Of a stretch of DNA of 64,000 nucleotides, positions 51,171-61,567 are shown piece by piece; position 1 is the first letter of the stretch; each line of letters starts with the position of its first letter. A program made the translations under genes and the position numbers. Location: NCBI GenBank assembly GCA_964007475.1, contig OZ023275.1, forward strand, positions 21,121,829 through 21,185,828, read 5' to 3'. Source of the DNA: Hybos culiciformis. Lineage: Eukaryota; Arthropoda; Insecta; Diptera; Hybotidae. The notes beneath the pieces are model-generated. The model was not told where the DNA came from, searched no databases, and saw only the letters and a program-made list of their open reading frames with translations.

Positions 51171-51176
51171 TTTATT
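51171..51176 (-). terminator. Candidate USP39 polyadenylation signal
   Basis: AATAAA on the minus strand about 210 nt after the USP39 stop codon. A hexamer is easily met by chance in this A+T-rich DNA. Confidence 0.35.
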
Positions 51177-51383
51177 TACATTTTCATTATTCTCTCAAAA
51201 CTAAATAACATATACAATGATTGCATGAATGGTACACCTATCTGATATCTACGTAGCGTATGTCTATTTTTTTTTGGGATGTAATATTATTTGTCACTGT
51301 ATAATAAAGTAAACAATAAACATATTTTGATCAAAATAATTACTTTTTTCAAAATTCATAGTGAAAACATTTAAAATTTATAA

Positions 51384-51627
51384 CTATGGACATCTCTCGT
51401 AAATTTGAATGTATGACTCAGTGAGTGTTATCATTTGTGGGAGAATTTCTGTGACATGTAAGTCTTGCATTTCATACCATTGACCGTTGGTCTTGTGTAA
51501 AATATGAACTCTATATGTTCCTTTATTTGGTTCTCCATCATGCACAACATTAGCTACCAAATCGTATTTTGTATTTTCATGTTTATTCCTGTTTTCAGGT
51601 GATAAAATTTCCCCGAAATCCACATTT
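51384..51627 (-). CDS. USP39: USP39 last exon
   Basis: TTTCAG acceptor, begins by completing the Lys codon, reads NVDFGEILSPENRNK, then YDLVANVVHDG and the GTYRVHILH box, and ends IQIYERCP with TAG at 51384-51386. Confidence 0.97.
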
Positions 51628-53734
51628 CTGAAAATTAAACAATTTAGTCATTAAACTGTAAAAATAAAACATTGTTTTAACTTACTTGACAGGGAAGTTG
51701 ACAATGGTAGGATTCTTTTCCAAAAAGAATGTATTTTTGGTAAACCGTTTGATGTACAAAATAATAAACTGTGGTAATTTTGTTAACTCAAATCGCTTCA
51801 AATGATTATCCTTGTAGGTTTTATATTCCTTTTCTGAAATTCCATTGAATTTTGATAACAACTGATATAAACTAACTTGAGGTATTATATTTTCACGAAA
51901 TTCATCAGTAAATAAAGGTGGTGGAGGTAAATCACATGTTAAATACAAAAAGCTTGATGTTTCGCTTTTCTCTTGATACTCTTCTGTGGCCAAAAGCAAC
52001 GTTTTTTGAGTTTCATCTAAATCAACTGGTGGAATTTTTCTCGTATATATAACCATTTCACCCAAAAAAATTTTGTTAATAATTGATGAATTAGCCAGTT
52101 TATTTCCTTTTAACGCTTTATTTAAAGTGTATAAAAACCATGACAAAAAATCTATTGGATCTCCTTGTTCAGTTATTTGAAAACGTTTATTGCTCCACAA
52201 TACAACTGCTTGAAGCATTTCATGCGGCGAGACATGGGATTTAAAATTGCGTGGATTCCAAATTTTGCGCATTAATTCACCAAAACGTTGAACCAAAGTA
52301 AAAATTGAATCGCCTGGAGGTCTTTTGATTTTGGAATAGTTTTCTTCCCGTAGAAAATAGTCTCTTAACGGACTGACATGTGATAATGCATGTAATATAA
52401 CATTACAATAATCATTTTTTTTTATGTTATTTAATCCAACCACACCTGGAATATACAATGTTCCATCAACAGTTCTCGAAATTTTCGATTGATTATCAAT
52501 TTTTCTTATATGGTCTTCGCTAAACGTCGGATTCAGAACATATTTTATGTCATCAAGACTAGAATCAATTATTTCATAATTGTCTGGTAAACAATAAAAT
52601 TTTAAGGTTTGTAAATTGAGAAATACATGATGTGATTCTGACACTGAATGAGTGTAGGCGTGAGTATTAGTACCTCTACCTTGAAAATATTTTCCACAAA
52701 CTAAGCATGCGTAAACATTTATTCGTGTCAATGATACTGAACATAATTTTTCAAAATCAAAATCTAGCAATGGTCGATTTATTGTATCCAAATATGGGCA
52801 TATTCTGTATTTAGGATTAAATGCTGAAGGTGTGTCCGCAAAAGAATCTATAAATTAAAATAATTAAAAAAAAATAAAAAAATAAAACTATATAACTATG
52901 TACCTACCTACCTAGACTTAACTTTATACTTAACTAAGTATTACCTGAAAATAAGATTTTGTTGGCAGTTTCGAACAGAAACTGATTTTATATTTTTGGA
53001 TGATGAAATTCCAAGCCAAATAAAATAGTTTTTAACGAATCGGTAAAAAAAATTAAGTCAAGCTTCGATTTTCATTTTGCAATTTGAACAAAGGCAATAA
53101 AAACAAAAATATATGAATCGTTCTTATACAAGTGGAAATAGCAATAAGAAATGCTGTCAATATCATTTTATTTTCATAGGTTCCTAAAATTTAGAACGAG
53201 ATAGGTACCTACCTACCTATCTAATTATAATGATAATGTGTCGAAATTTATTTTTGTCAATTTTAAATGTTATCTATCTTTCACTTTAAAACAAAATTTT
53301 TATTTTAGCTTAGTAATAATAAGCATATGTTTAAAATGTTGAACCAATATTATTTTTAAGCTAACAGGTAGAACATCAAAGCATCTTAATAATAATCAAA
53401 TCTGTATGGATTTTTAGAATTTGGAAAAAAGTTAAATGCTAATAATGGGTGTAGATAGATACCTATCTACTTATGTCGATGCAAATATAAAAACGGGTAG
53501 GTATGTAGGTACAACAAAATATTTCTTTTACCATTTTGTCTAGTTGCATCTTCCCTCATTTTCCTTTTTTTGTTTGGTGGAATTTCAGCTTTTTCTAAAA
53601 TTAATAAAATTTTATACAATTTTCAATTCGAATCGAGGAAAATAAAAAAAAAATAATTCTTGTGTTATAACAAACTAGGTAAATTGCTACCGGTACTAAG
53701 TAATTAATTGATTACCAACGAACTCACCTTTCAT
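51384..53734 (-). CDS. USP39: USP39 / Sad1, spliceosomal ubiquitin-protease-like protein
   Basis: Complete gene, exons 53728-53734, 53532-53594, 51686-52847 and 51384-51627 (minus), joined length 1476 nt, 491 aa plus stop. Known role of the family: U4/U6.U5 tri-snRNP protein needed for spliceosome assembly, nuclear, not an active deubiquitinase. N-terminus is short and basic (KKRKMRED). The UBP-type zinc finger is at about residues 40-100 (C59, C71, C74, H86/H90/H96; YACLVCGKYFQGRG). The USP fold follows: GLNNIKKNDYCN at 162-173, where the catalytic Cys position is Asp169, and GTYRVH at 447-452, where the catalytic His is replaced. It ends ILPQMITLTESYIQI. Shorter than the 565-aa human protein because the N-terminal Arg/Ser-rich region is missing. 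All splice sites are canonical and all phases fit. Confidence 0.96.
51686..52847 (-). CDS. USP39: USP39 exon 3 (zinc finger and most of the USP fold)
   Basis: 1162 nt open throughout, TTATAG acceptor and AA|GTAAGT donor. Begins SFADTPSAFNPKYRICPYLD and ends NPTIVNFPVK. Contains the UBP zinc finger and the N-terminal two thirds of the protease-like domain. Confidence 0.97.
53532..53594 (-). CDS. USP39: USP39 exon 2
   Basis: 63 nt between a TTTTAG acceptor and a G|GTAAAA donor; reads KAEIPPNKKRKMREDATRQN, a basic nuclear-localisation-like segment. In phase with both neighbours. Confidence 0.85.
53728..53734 (-). CDS. USP39: USP39 first coding exon (7 nt)
   Basis: ATGAAAG followed by GTGAGT. 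Gives Met-Lys and the first base of Glu. Chosen as start because it joins in phase to the 53532-53594 exon and no other in-frame ATG precedes that exon. A 5' UTR presumably extends upstream. Confidence 0.75.
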
Positions 53735-54289
53735 TATAGTTGGCAGCTTTTAATTCGTCGTAACTGTTCCCAATCTATCCAATTTAGAATCCAAACTTTT
53801 TAATTATATCTCATCAAAAAATGTTAAAATAAAAATTAAGTACGCCAAAACGACACCAATAAATAAATAATAATATTTTTTGGTTCTTCAATAATATGGA
53901 AATAGAAACTTTTTGATTTGTTTCTTGTTTTGCAGCTGTCACTGTCTTCCATATGCGACGCCGTCAATTTTATGGGTCGACGATTCAAAAATTTGCGAAC
54001 TCGCAAAAAATTTATTTATTTTCCGACGGCAGCTTTTAGTTGATTGGAAGAATAAAACTTTATGCCAATTGCCAAAAATTTCAAAATTTTTATACCCATT
54101 TATCCAATCCGATTTGGTCGAAACTGAAAAGATGTTACCGCCAAAGTTTTAAGGCAGTACACGAAAACATTATTTTCTAATTAGGATTCACACCAGAGCT
54201 TTAAAACTTGCATAACGCTTATGAAACATCTAGCTTATGCTCTATCTAGCTTTTCTCACATAAAAAAATAATCAAAAAATAACCTGCAT
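53735..54289. other. Region upstream of USP39
   Basis: Holds the USP39 promoter and 5' UTR. The stretch 53925-54160 is more G+C-rich (ATATGCGACGCCGTC, TTTTCCGACGGC) and is open in one plus-strand frame for about 79 codons, but I recognise no product and no codon signal. TSS not determinable. Confidence 0.4.
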
Positions 54290-54297
54290 ATCCTATG

Positions 54298-54838
54298 CAG
54301 GGCTGCCAGATTGGGGAATTTTTTCCCCAAACTGAGGAAATTTTTAATTTCGGGGGAAAAAAAAAATTTTAAAAAAACGTGGGGAAAAATTTGAGGAAAA
54401 TATTTTTTTCTGAGGAAAATTTGAAGAAATGTGCTAACGTTGGCAATCAACAATATTTAAAATTTAAGACTCGTAAATTTTTTTCACCCTAATGATTTAA
54501 ATAAATTGATATCATTACCATATTCTTCTACGTACGTTGAGCTCAAAATCTATTGTTGAAACTAAACTTTTTGATTTACAACATATAAGTACCGCATAAA
54601 ATCTGAACACATTAAAAATTTGAGGAAATCTTGTAAAAATGAGCTGTTTTTGGGGAAAAACTGAAGTGAGTATAACGGTTATACATTTTTTTTTTTTATA
54701 ATTTATTAGGGCAAAAAAAAATTTTAGTACCCAAAAATATAAAAAAAAATTTGAGGAATTTTTTTTAAAAAAGTGTCTATTTTGGGGAAATTTCTTGAAA
54801 ATTTGAGGAAATTTCATTCATTCCATCTGGCAGCCCTG
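54298..54838. mobile_element. hAT MITE, 541 bp, 8-bp TSD
   Basis: Perfect 14-bp terminal inverted repeats CAGGGCTGCCAGAT; flanked by the 8-bp duplication ATCCTATG (54290-54297; 54839-54846). Interior is built from GAGGAAATTT / GGGGAAAATT direct repeats. Non-coding; the open frames inside are by-products. Confidence 0.95.
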
Positions 54839-54890
54839 ATCCTATGCAATATTTTCAAAATTTTTTCTGGCAAATGAAAGTAACTTTAAC

Positions 54891-55107
54891 CATAGATTAA
54901 GAATACAGAAAGATTGGAAGTTTCACACAACATTTTTTCAGTCTTTTTTGGTATTTTATTGTGAAGGTGTTAGTAAAACTAAATAAAATTCTTTTCATAC
55001 ATTGATAATTATCACGTATTTTATTTTGTTTTACTAACACATTGACTTAAAAATACCAAAAATAATGTCGTATGAAGCTTCCCATCTTTCTGTATTCTTA
55101 ATCTATG
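54891..55107. mobile_element. MITE family 'CATAGATTAAG', copy 1
   Basis: 217-bp near-palindrome with TIR CATAGATTAAGAATACAGAA extending inward about 95 nt with mismatches (GTGTTAGTAAAAC in both arms). Flanked by the 7-bp duplication CTTTAAC (54884-54890; 55108-55114). A 48-bp relative lies at 63664. Confidence 0.88.
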
Positions 55108-55114
55108 CTTTAAC

Positions 55115-57080
55115 TTCACTTTAAAATTTAGATTTTTATAGGCTTTCCAAACTCAGAATTTTATTCATGAATTAAATCAGGTTATCCCTCAATTGAAAAT
55201 TGCTGTTCACACCATGATTTTTTTTAACCCGGGTTAATTTTGTTGTTTTTTTATTTTTATTTTTTTTCTTAATTTTCTAAATAAAAATTAGTGAATAAAA
55301 TTTAATCAAAAATAATTAAAAAATTCTATAAAAAAATTCTATAAGTGAATTAATTAATTTGAAATTAAAATTCGAAAAATAAAAATTACAAAAAAAAAAA
55401 AATTATTTTATTTTTAAGCTTTTTTTAGCCATTTTGTTTTTTCTTTTTTTAATTTTTCAAACGTACATGCCCAACCGATAATTTTTTGACGTAATCATAA
55501 CATATCAGGACTTATTCATTTAATTTATCAGGTGAATCTGATTTAACTCACATTTAACTCAACTTTAAAACAACTAAATTTTTTGTATGATAAACCTCCT
55601 TTAACTCAACAACTATTCATAAACATTTGCGAAACCTTATTTAAACCCGAAGTTTGGAAAGGCTATTAATTAAAGAAAATTTTAATAAAAGGGAAAGTCC
55701 AGCTTGGATCGTATTTGAAATCAGCCGCAAGCTTAGCGAATTTATCGGAAAAAAATAACTACGGCATCCACAAAAATTTTTTTATTATTTTGTGCTTTTA
55801 TGAATAAAAAGAAAAGTGTTTAGTTCTCATTCTCAATAGTCAATTTTTCATTTCTTTCGTGTTTTTCAGTTCTTTTTGTTGCTTTAATTTTTCCACAAAA
55901 GAATAAATTTATATTTTTATTTTTAAAAATACAAAAAAAAATGAATTGTAAGTGAAATTGAAAATAAAGAAAAATTATATTTATGATAAAAATTAAATTA
56001 TCAGAACGGAAGTCTGCTGCTGCCCAAAGAATTTGAAGAAAAAAAATTTTTTTTCTCAATTTGCAATTTTGTCATTGTCAAATTTTTCTTTGTGCACAGA
56101 ATGATTATGCTCGATTAATCAAATTTATTTAACCTAAACGGTGGCTATTATTTAATTTTGATTTTAAAAATTGAAAGTAAATCTTCCATAAAAAAGAATA
56201 TAAAGTTCGCTACCTAGTCGACGAAACTAACAGATTATTTTACTAACTTTTATTGAGATTATAATTTACCAATAATAAATTTTATATAATCAGCTGAATT
56301 TTTGGAGTCATCTTTTAATTTTTTATGAACCGTGGTAAGATGACCACAAATTTCGATAAGATTATAACTTTGGGTTAAAATTTTCAAAATCACGTAAAAA
56401 ATTTTATAAAAATATGATTATGTTCATATGGTGGTATTAGGACTAAAATATTTCCTGACCTGATGAAATAGAAGAATTCAAAAGACTTCGAATGTTTGAA
56501 TACCAGTAAAGTAGCTTCATGAACAAAACGCATTACTGTTTGAAACAAAGACACGTCCAACATGATTAAGTGCAGGAGTAATAAACTTTTCACGGACTAC
56601 CTACTTTATGGGTAGGTAAGTACCTACTGTAAACAAACAAGGACCATAGTAGGCTCTTTCCAATTTTTTACTTTGAACTTAAATTACCGAAGTTGCAGTA
56701 GATAGAGCAGCTTTTAGGGAAATTGGTTTGGTCTAATCTATCTTATCTATGCCTTACCTACCTAAATTCTTACACCATACGACAAGACTACATAAAAAAG
56801 GACTAACCCCGCAGCCTAGATATACTCAACCAAAGTAGCTGACACGGTTTAGCTCATCACCTACTTCAGTGTTCACGCGAATTAGCTAACTCTGGCATTA
56901 AAAAAACCATTATCGTAATCACAAGTCTCCGAGCACCAAGACTATAGCTAATTTTTAGAATCGAATTCGAATGTACAAGAATATTAATGTGTTCCAAGGA
57001 TTTACATTTTCTGTTTTTTTTTTTTGTGCTATTTACTTATATTATATTAACCCATATTAACCTACCTAAATAATCTCAAT
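55115..57080. other. Intergenic, no gene recognised
   Basis: Low-complexity A+T sequence; a more complex stretch at 56800-56950 has no convincing reading frame. CCTACCTA/GTAGGTAG simple sequence around 56600-56770. Confidence 0.5.
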
Positions 57081-57083
57081 TTA

Positions 57084-57548
57084 GAGTCTGTTCACTTATT
57101 AAACGATTTAAAAAAACGAAATCTCCCTTTTCTGTAAAACAAATGTCACAATTTCTAAATTGAGGACGTAATTTTCTGCATTCTGTATAATCTGCTAAAA
57201 TCAACTACTTATAAAATAATATTTGGCTGACTGAAATCAAAAACTTATAATAATACAAGACCAACCGAATTTTCTTACCCATTTTTGCCGCTTTTTTCTT
57301 TTCTATACAATTTTAGTTTTTGAATTCACTTAAAAGTAGACCTACAAATTTAGTTTGTTATGAGAAATTTAAAATTTTCCTTTGCAGAATTTAAAAAAAT
57401 AAAATTGAATTTGTGAACGACTTTAGGACAAAATTATTTATTTTTTTTAAATAACAGCTGTAAAATCGTGTAGTTCACAAATTAAAAAACCTGGAATATT
57501 AAATCCGATTTCAATTTTTTCAATAATCGCTAATAAGTGAACAGACTC
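57084..57548. mobile_element. PIF/Harbinger-like MITE
   Basis: Perfect 18-bp TIR GAGTCTGTTCACTTATTA at both ends, flanked by TTA (57081-57083; 57549-57551). A 3-bp TWA duplication with G-rich TIR is the Harbinger pattern. 465 bp, non-coding; it lies about 320 bp upstream of the THAP gene start. Confidence 0.88.
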
Positions 57549-57868
57549 TTAGTGTTTTAAGGATTTCGAATTTCTCTATCAGGTGGATTCACAAAGAAAT
57601 AAATTTAACGCAGCTTACCTACCCAACATGTTTCATTTTTCAAACGTATGTGGCGTTTTAGTCGGTATGTGAAATTTGTTATTTTGCAGTTTGTGATTTT
57701 TTCATTGCATTATTTACAGCAGATTACATATTTAGTTTTGTTATTGTTTTGGTTTTATTTCTGGAAATATGAATTCTAAAAAAAACTAAATAAAATAAAG
57801 TAAAATTGATTTAATATTCATATTAAAGTGTATTTTACTTATTTAAATTGAAGTGAATTGAGTGAAAA

Positions 57869-60051
57869 ATGGTACTAGTTCGTTGCTGCGTGCCGGGGTG
57901 CAAAAATTTAGGTGGAAGCAGGCACCGTTTTCCTAATCCAAAACAAAATTTAAACCTTTTTAATAAGTGGAAATTAATAATTTCAAATAAACAATTGAAA
58001 AAATTGTCGAATGGAAAAATTTATCAAAATTGTAGAGTATGCAGAAATCATTTTGAAGATACTTGCTTTTCGCCTGGGACAAAAAGATTGAACCGCAACG
58101 CTTATCCAACTTTACATATTCCTGGTTAGTATCTCTTATACCTACAGTTGTAAAGGTATTTAATTTAAAAGATTTATTTTTACTCTACTGATATTTGTAT
58201 TCTATGAAATTAAATGAAAATTTAAAAAAAATCTATTTTTTTTTAGAACTAATTAAAGATGAAGAAAATTTTGAAATTAATGATTCCGAATCAACAGAAT
58301 ACGAGAACATTGAAATTGATAATGATTTGGATCAGTTTCTGGAAGACAAAAAAAAATTAGTACCAGGAGTATCAGGTATTTTAAAAGGTATAGGGTAAGT
58401 GTACTAGTAACCCGGCCAGTACTAGTATTCGGCGGGTCCGCGCAATAACTCATCGGTCGATTTTGGATGTTTTAAAAAGGATTTAAGTCATCCGAAAAAG
58501 TTGCCAGATCAGTTTTATTTTTCTGAAAGCACATAACTTATCAGCGATGGATGACTTATGTGCATTGCAAAGGATATAAATCATCGGCCAATTTTCGGAT
58601 GAGTTAAAACGGATATAACTTATCCAAAATCGACCGATGAGTTAAGTACCGATGAGTTATTGCACTTCGCCGTATCCGGCCATTTTAACTTTGCATTTAA
58701 ATATTAAGCAAAATATTATATAATTCGTTTTTTTGAGTAGTAAGCTTTTTTAAATGGGATCTCTTCCACTCACTTACAAAATTTTGGATCGGTCGTAAAG
58801 TTTTAAGTGGCAAAAAAAAGACTAAACAGTTGGTTGATTTTCTTAAAATGCTGAAATTCATAAAAAATAGCTAGAAACATCAAAAAATCAAATATGGAAA
58901 ATAGGTAAGTTTTAAACATTTTTTTAAGATTTTATTCCAACAAACGTTTTTAATTGAATATTAAAATTGTATATTAATGAAATTCCAGATTTTTTTTAAA
59001 ATTTTTTAATTTAAAGTTAAAAACGAAGGCGGCCGCATTACTGAAACCACATTTTGTTTAAAATCTAGTATCCGGCCTATGTGACGGGATACTAAATTTC
59101 TTGCAAAAAAATAAATTTAAATTTTTATGTGAGAAATGATGGTAGATACTTGGTTTCAGTAATCGTTTTTTTAATTTTTTCTTGAGTATTTAATATCCGG
59201 CCACATAAAGTAGTGAAAAATTAGTATGGCCGCTTACTAAAAACAGAGTTAATAATACTTAAGCTATTTTTTTTTAGATTTAGGAAATTGGTTGGGAACA
59301 AACAATATCAAAAAGCCAATTATATTGTTTGTAAATGGACATAGGTCTCATTTAAACCGAAATTTTAGCTTATTCTGTGATGACAATAAAATAATTCTGT
59401 ATTCACTCCCACCTAACACAACCCATATGCTGCAACTAAATTTGAAATTTTCAAGCCAATTAAGACAGAGTGGAAAGTGACTGTTAGAGAATACACATCT
59501 GAAACGTTTGGGCAAGCTGTAACGAAAGAAGCAGAAAAACGAGGTAAAAAAAATCTAAAGAAACAGCAAAGGAAAAATGAAAAGAGTTCTCAAATTGATT
59601 CTAACAAAAAATGTCAAGAATGTTTCGGTGATCTTTATAAAACTTATATATAAAACTAATTTATATTATTACTAAAATATGAAAAAAATTAATAAAATAT
59701 GAATTTGAATTTATTTTCTTGAAAAAAAACTGTTTTTATTTATATTTATTATAAGTATTGCAGTTATTCTTTCAAAATTAAAGCGGCCGGATACTAAAAC
59801 AAAAGTGGCCGTAAACTTAATCTCAGTGGCCGGATACTGAATTTTTCGTCGAGTTTGACGCCAAGCTAAATATCATGCACAAAAATAATTTTTTAGCAAA
59901 AACCTAAAATTCTTTATTGTGAAGGACCTTTCAGACTTCAATTTCCATAGCTTTGAAATTGAAGTTGCTATGATAAATCTAAGTTCGAAAAATCCTTAAG
60001 TGGCCGGGTACTAGTGCTTTTACCCTAAATACGGAACAGAATTTGATTTGA
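57869..60051 (+). CDS. Small THAP-domain protein gene, 3' end interrupted by a transposon
   Basis: Exon 1 57869-58124 (ATG preceded by GTGAAAA; donor G|GTTAGT), exon 2 from 58247 (acceptor TTTTAG), in phase. Residues 1-84 are a THAP C2CH zinc finger: C7, C11, C57, H61 (CRVCRNHF), W34, F66 and the AYPTLHIP box replacing the usual AVPTLF. THAP domains bind DNA in transcription factors and in P-type transposases. Exon 2 is acidic (NDSESTEYENIEIDNDLDQF). A transposon inserted at the TA at 58391-58392 now supplies an immediate TAA (58396-58398), giving about 135 aa. Without it the frame would continue eight more codons to TGA at 60049-60051, so the insertion may be nearly neutral. It could also be one piece of a larger gene with unseen exons. 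Confidence 0.75.
58439..58667. mobile_element. MITE nested in the pogo-like transposon
   Basis: Inverted arms with GCAATAACTCATCGGTCGAT at the left and the same, slightly rearranged, inverted at the right (ATCGACCGATGAGTTA, then CCGATGAGTTATTGC). Interior has further inverted GGATGAGTTA / TAACTCATCC pieces. Exact ends and TSD are unclear (TTCGGCG / TTCGCCG is a possible degenerate duplication). Confidence 0.7.
59277..59653 (+). pseudogene. DDE_1 (pogo/Tigger/jerky) transposase remnant
   Basis: After a T-run plus AG acceptor the frame reads DLGNWLG, then KPIILFVNGHRSHL and SLPPNTTHMLQ, the heart of a DDE_1 superfamily endonuclease. The catalytic Asp of the usual FVDGH motif is Asn here. A deletion around 59436-59446 shifts the frame; the other frame then reads FKPIKTEWKVTVREYTSETF and ends in a basic tail with CQECFGDLYK and TAA at 59651-59653. 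N-terminal HTH and first catalytic Asp are not recognisable. Doubly inactivated. Confidence 0.85.
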
Positions 60052-61409
60052 GTGTGTCGAAAATGTATAACTGAAAATTTTGTTAAACTAATCCTAGTTC
60101 TAAGATACTTGAAAATCTAGAAATAAGTAAATATAAAAAAAAGTTATGAAATGTGATGATTTTCAAGAAAAGTATTTTTGTTCTTTTGATGATTATCTGT
60201 CTCCATGGATATAATATACCTACCTAGATTAAAAAAACCTTAGGTAGGCACTTATAATATTTATTAATAAATTTTAGTTCAGTTAATATAAATTTTTTAA
60301 CAATAATATCTAAATTTTGTTATGAAAGTAAAGTTTGAGCTAATAATGGAAAAAAGCTGTGTTATCAAAACGATATTTTGAACTAATAAATTGATTTATT
60401 AAGTTAATAATTATTGTAATAAAATAAATAGAATTTCCAGTGATATTGCATTGTAACAAAAGAATTTGATAATGTCAAATTAGAATTAAGTAAAAAATAA
60501 TGTATTATGTATAAGAAATAAACATCCATCCACAACCATTCATTTCATTTAGTTCATATTCCAACCGGCGATTCAGAGAAAACCACTGCTGTAGGTTCTT
60601 TTGAGTGGTACATCCGTTAAATTATTTAAATCTATCAATGCTTTTAAAAAAGATTTAAAACCGTTCTTAGAATCAAATGTATTAAAAATAATTAATTATT
60701 ATAATTACCTATTATAATTTTGAAAATGAAAAAAAAGAAGATTTTTATTATATTTTTATTTATTTACAGCTTAATTAGAAAAACCACATTTTACAATTAA
60801 CAAAATTACAACTTATAAAAACACTTAAAACAAACAAGAAAGTTATAAGATAATAAAAATAAAAATAGGCAACCAAAAAAAAAGTATCACATGTCACAAA
60901 TCAATGTGTTTATTTTGGTTACATTGCGATTATTGCAAATTAAATTAACTTAGGCCCAGCATCAAACACCCAATCAATCCTCATAAATCATATGAGTATA
61001 ATGCTTTCTTCAGATAGTCTTAAAGTCACGATAATACTGAAAAGGGTGTCTATATGCAATGCTCCTTCTACATATATTTTACTTATTAAGTTTGAGAACC
61101 CACTTTTAAGTCTCAATGTCAAAATGTACCAGCACAATACAAAACACCGAAGAACAAAGTTAATTTTTTTTGGATCACACAAGATCGATTCTCAGTATTT
61201 CAGTAGAAAAAAGTTTTCAAACTTTTGCGCCACTCACATTTAAAAAGAAAATAAGTAGTATTTCTCTAAATTATAGAACATACTTAAATAATTCGAAGTC
61301 AAGTTCATCCAAGTCTGGAGGATACCATTTATTTTATTTTCTGTTTCAAATTTACTCACATTTATAAAATTATTTAAATAAAATTTATTTCTTTTTTAAA
61401 TTTTTTTAG
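60028..61409. other. Between the THAP locus and the first recognised BLMH exon
   Basis: Probably contains the promoter and initiating exon of BLMH, which I could not pick out. A G+C-richer island at 60555-60605 after a TTTCATTTAG and before GTAGGT could be a non-coding first exon, but has no ATG. Rest is A+T-rich. Confidence 0.4.
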
Positions 61410-61567
61410 CTGCAATTACTGCTGATAAGTTGCAAAAATGGAGCAAAAGCTTTTATGGTTCGAAAAAGAATGTTTTATCGCAAAATATTTGTACCAAAAT
61501 GGACCCATTCGAAGTGTGCTTGTCAAGAAGCGTTCTGGAGTGTACTAATCATGTTTTCAAGTATAAG
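61410..61567 (+). CDS. BLMH: BLMH exon (first recognised)
   Basis: TTTTTTTAG acceptor; two bases then AITADKLQKWSKSF, ending NHVFKYK at AAG|GTTGGT. Needs an upstream exon contributing one base of the first codon. Confidence 0.93.

Larger units (their letters stand above)
58393..60025 (+). mobile_element. Degenerate pogo/Tigger-like DNA transposon
   Basis: TIRs GGGTAAGTGTACTAGTAACC and, reverse-complemented, GGGTAAAAGCACTAGTACCC, both continuing into CGGCCA, flanked by TA (58391-58392; 60026-60027). 1633 bp. Carries a DDE transposase remnant at 59277-59653. The TIR-internal motif GTATCCGGCC / GGCCGGATAC recurs at about 58672, 59068, 59190, 59784, 59828 and, more loosely, 59806. A separate MITE (58439-58667) is nested near the left end. 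Inserted in the last codons of the THAP gene. Confidence 0.88.

Noticed and set aside
53913..54152. 79-codon plus-strand frame upstream of USP39
   Set aside because: No recognisable domain and no supporting splice partners; may be promoter/UTR sequence.
54515..54817. 100-codon minus-strand frame with repeated KFPQIF
   Set aside because: Produced by GAGGAAATTT repeats inside a hAT MITE.
60555..60605. Short exon-like island between TTTCATTTAG and GTAGGT
   Set aside because: No ATG and no way to choose a frame; may be a 5' UTR exon of BLMH, not called.
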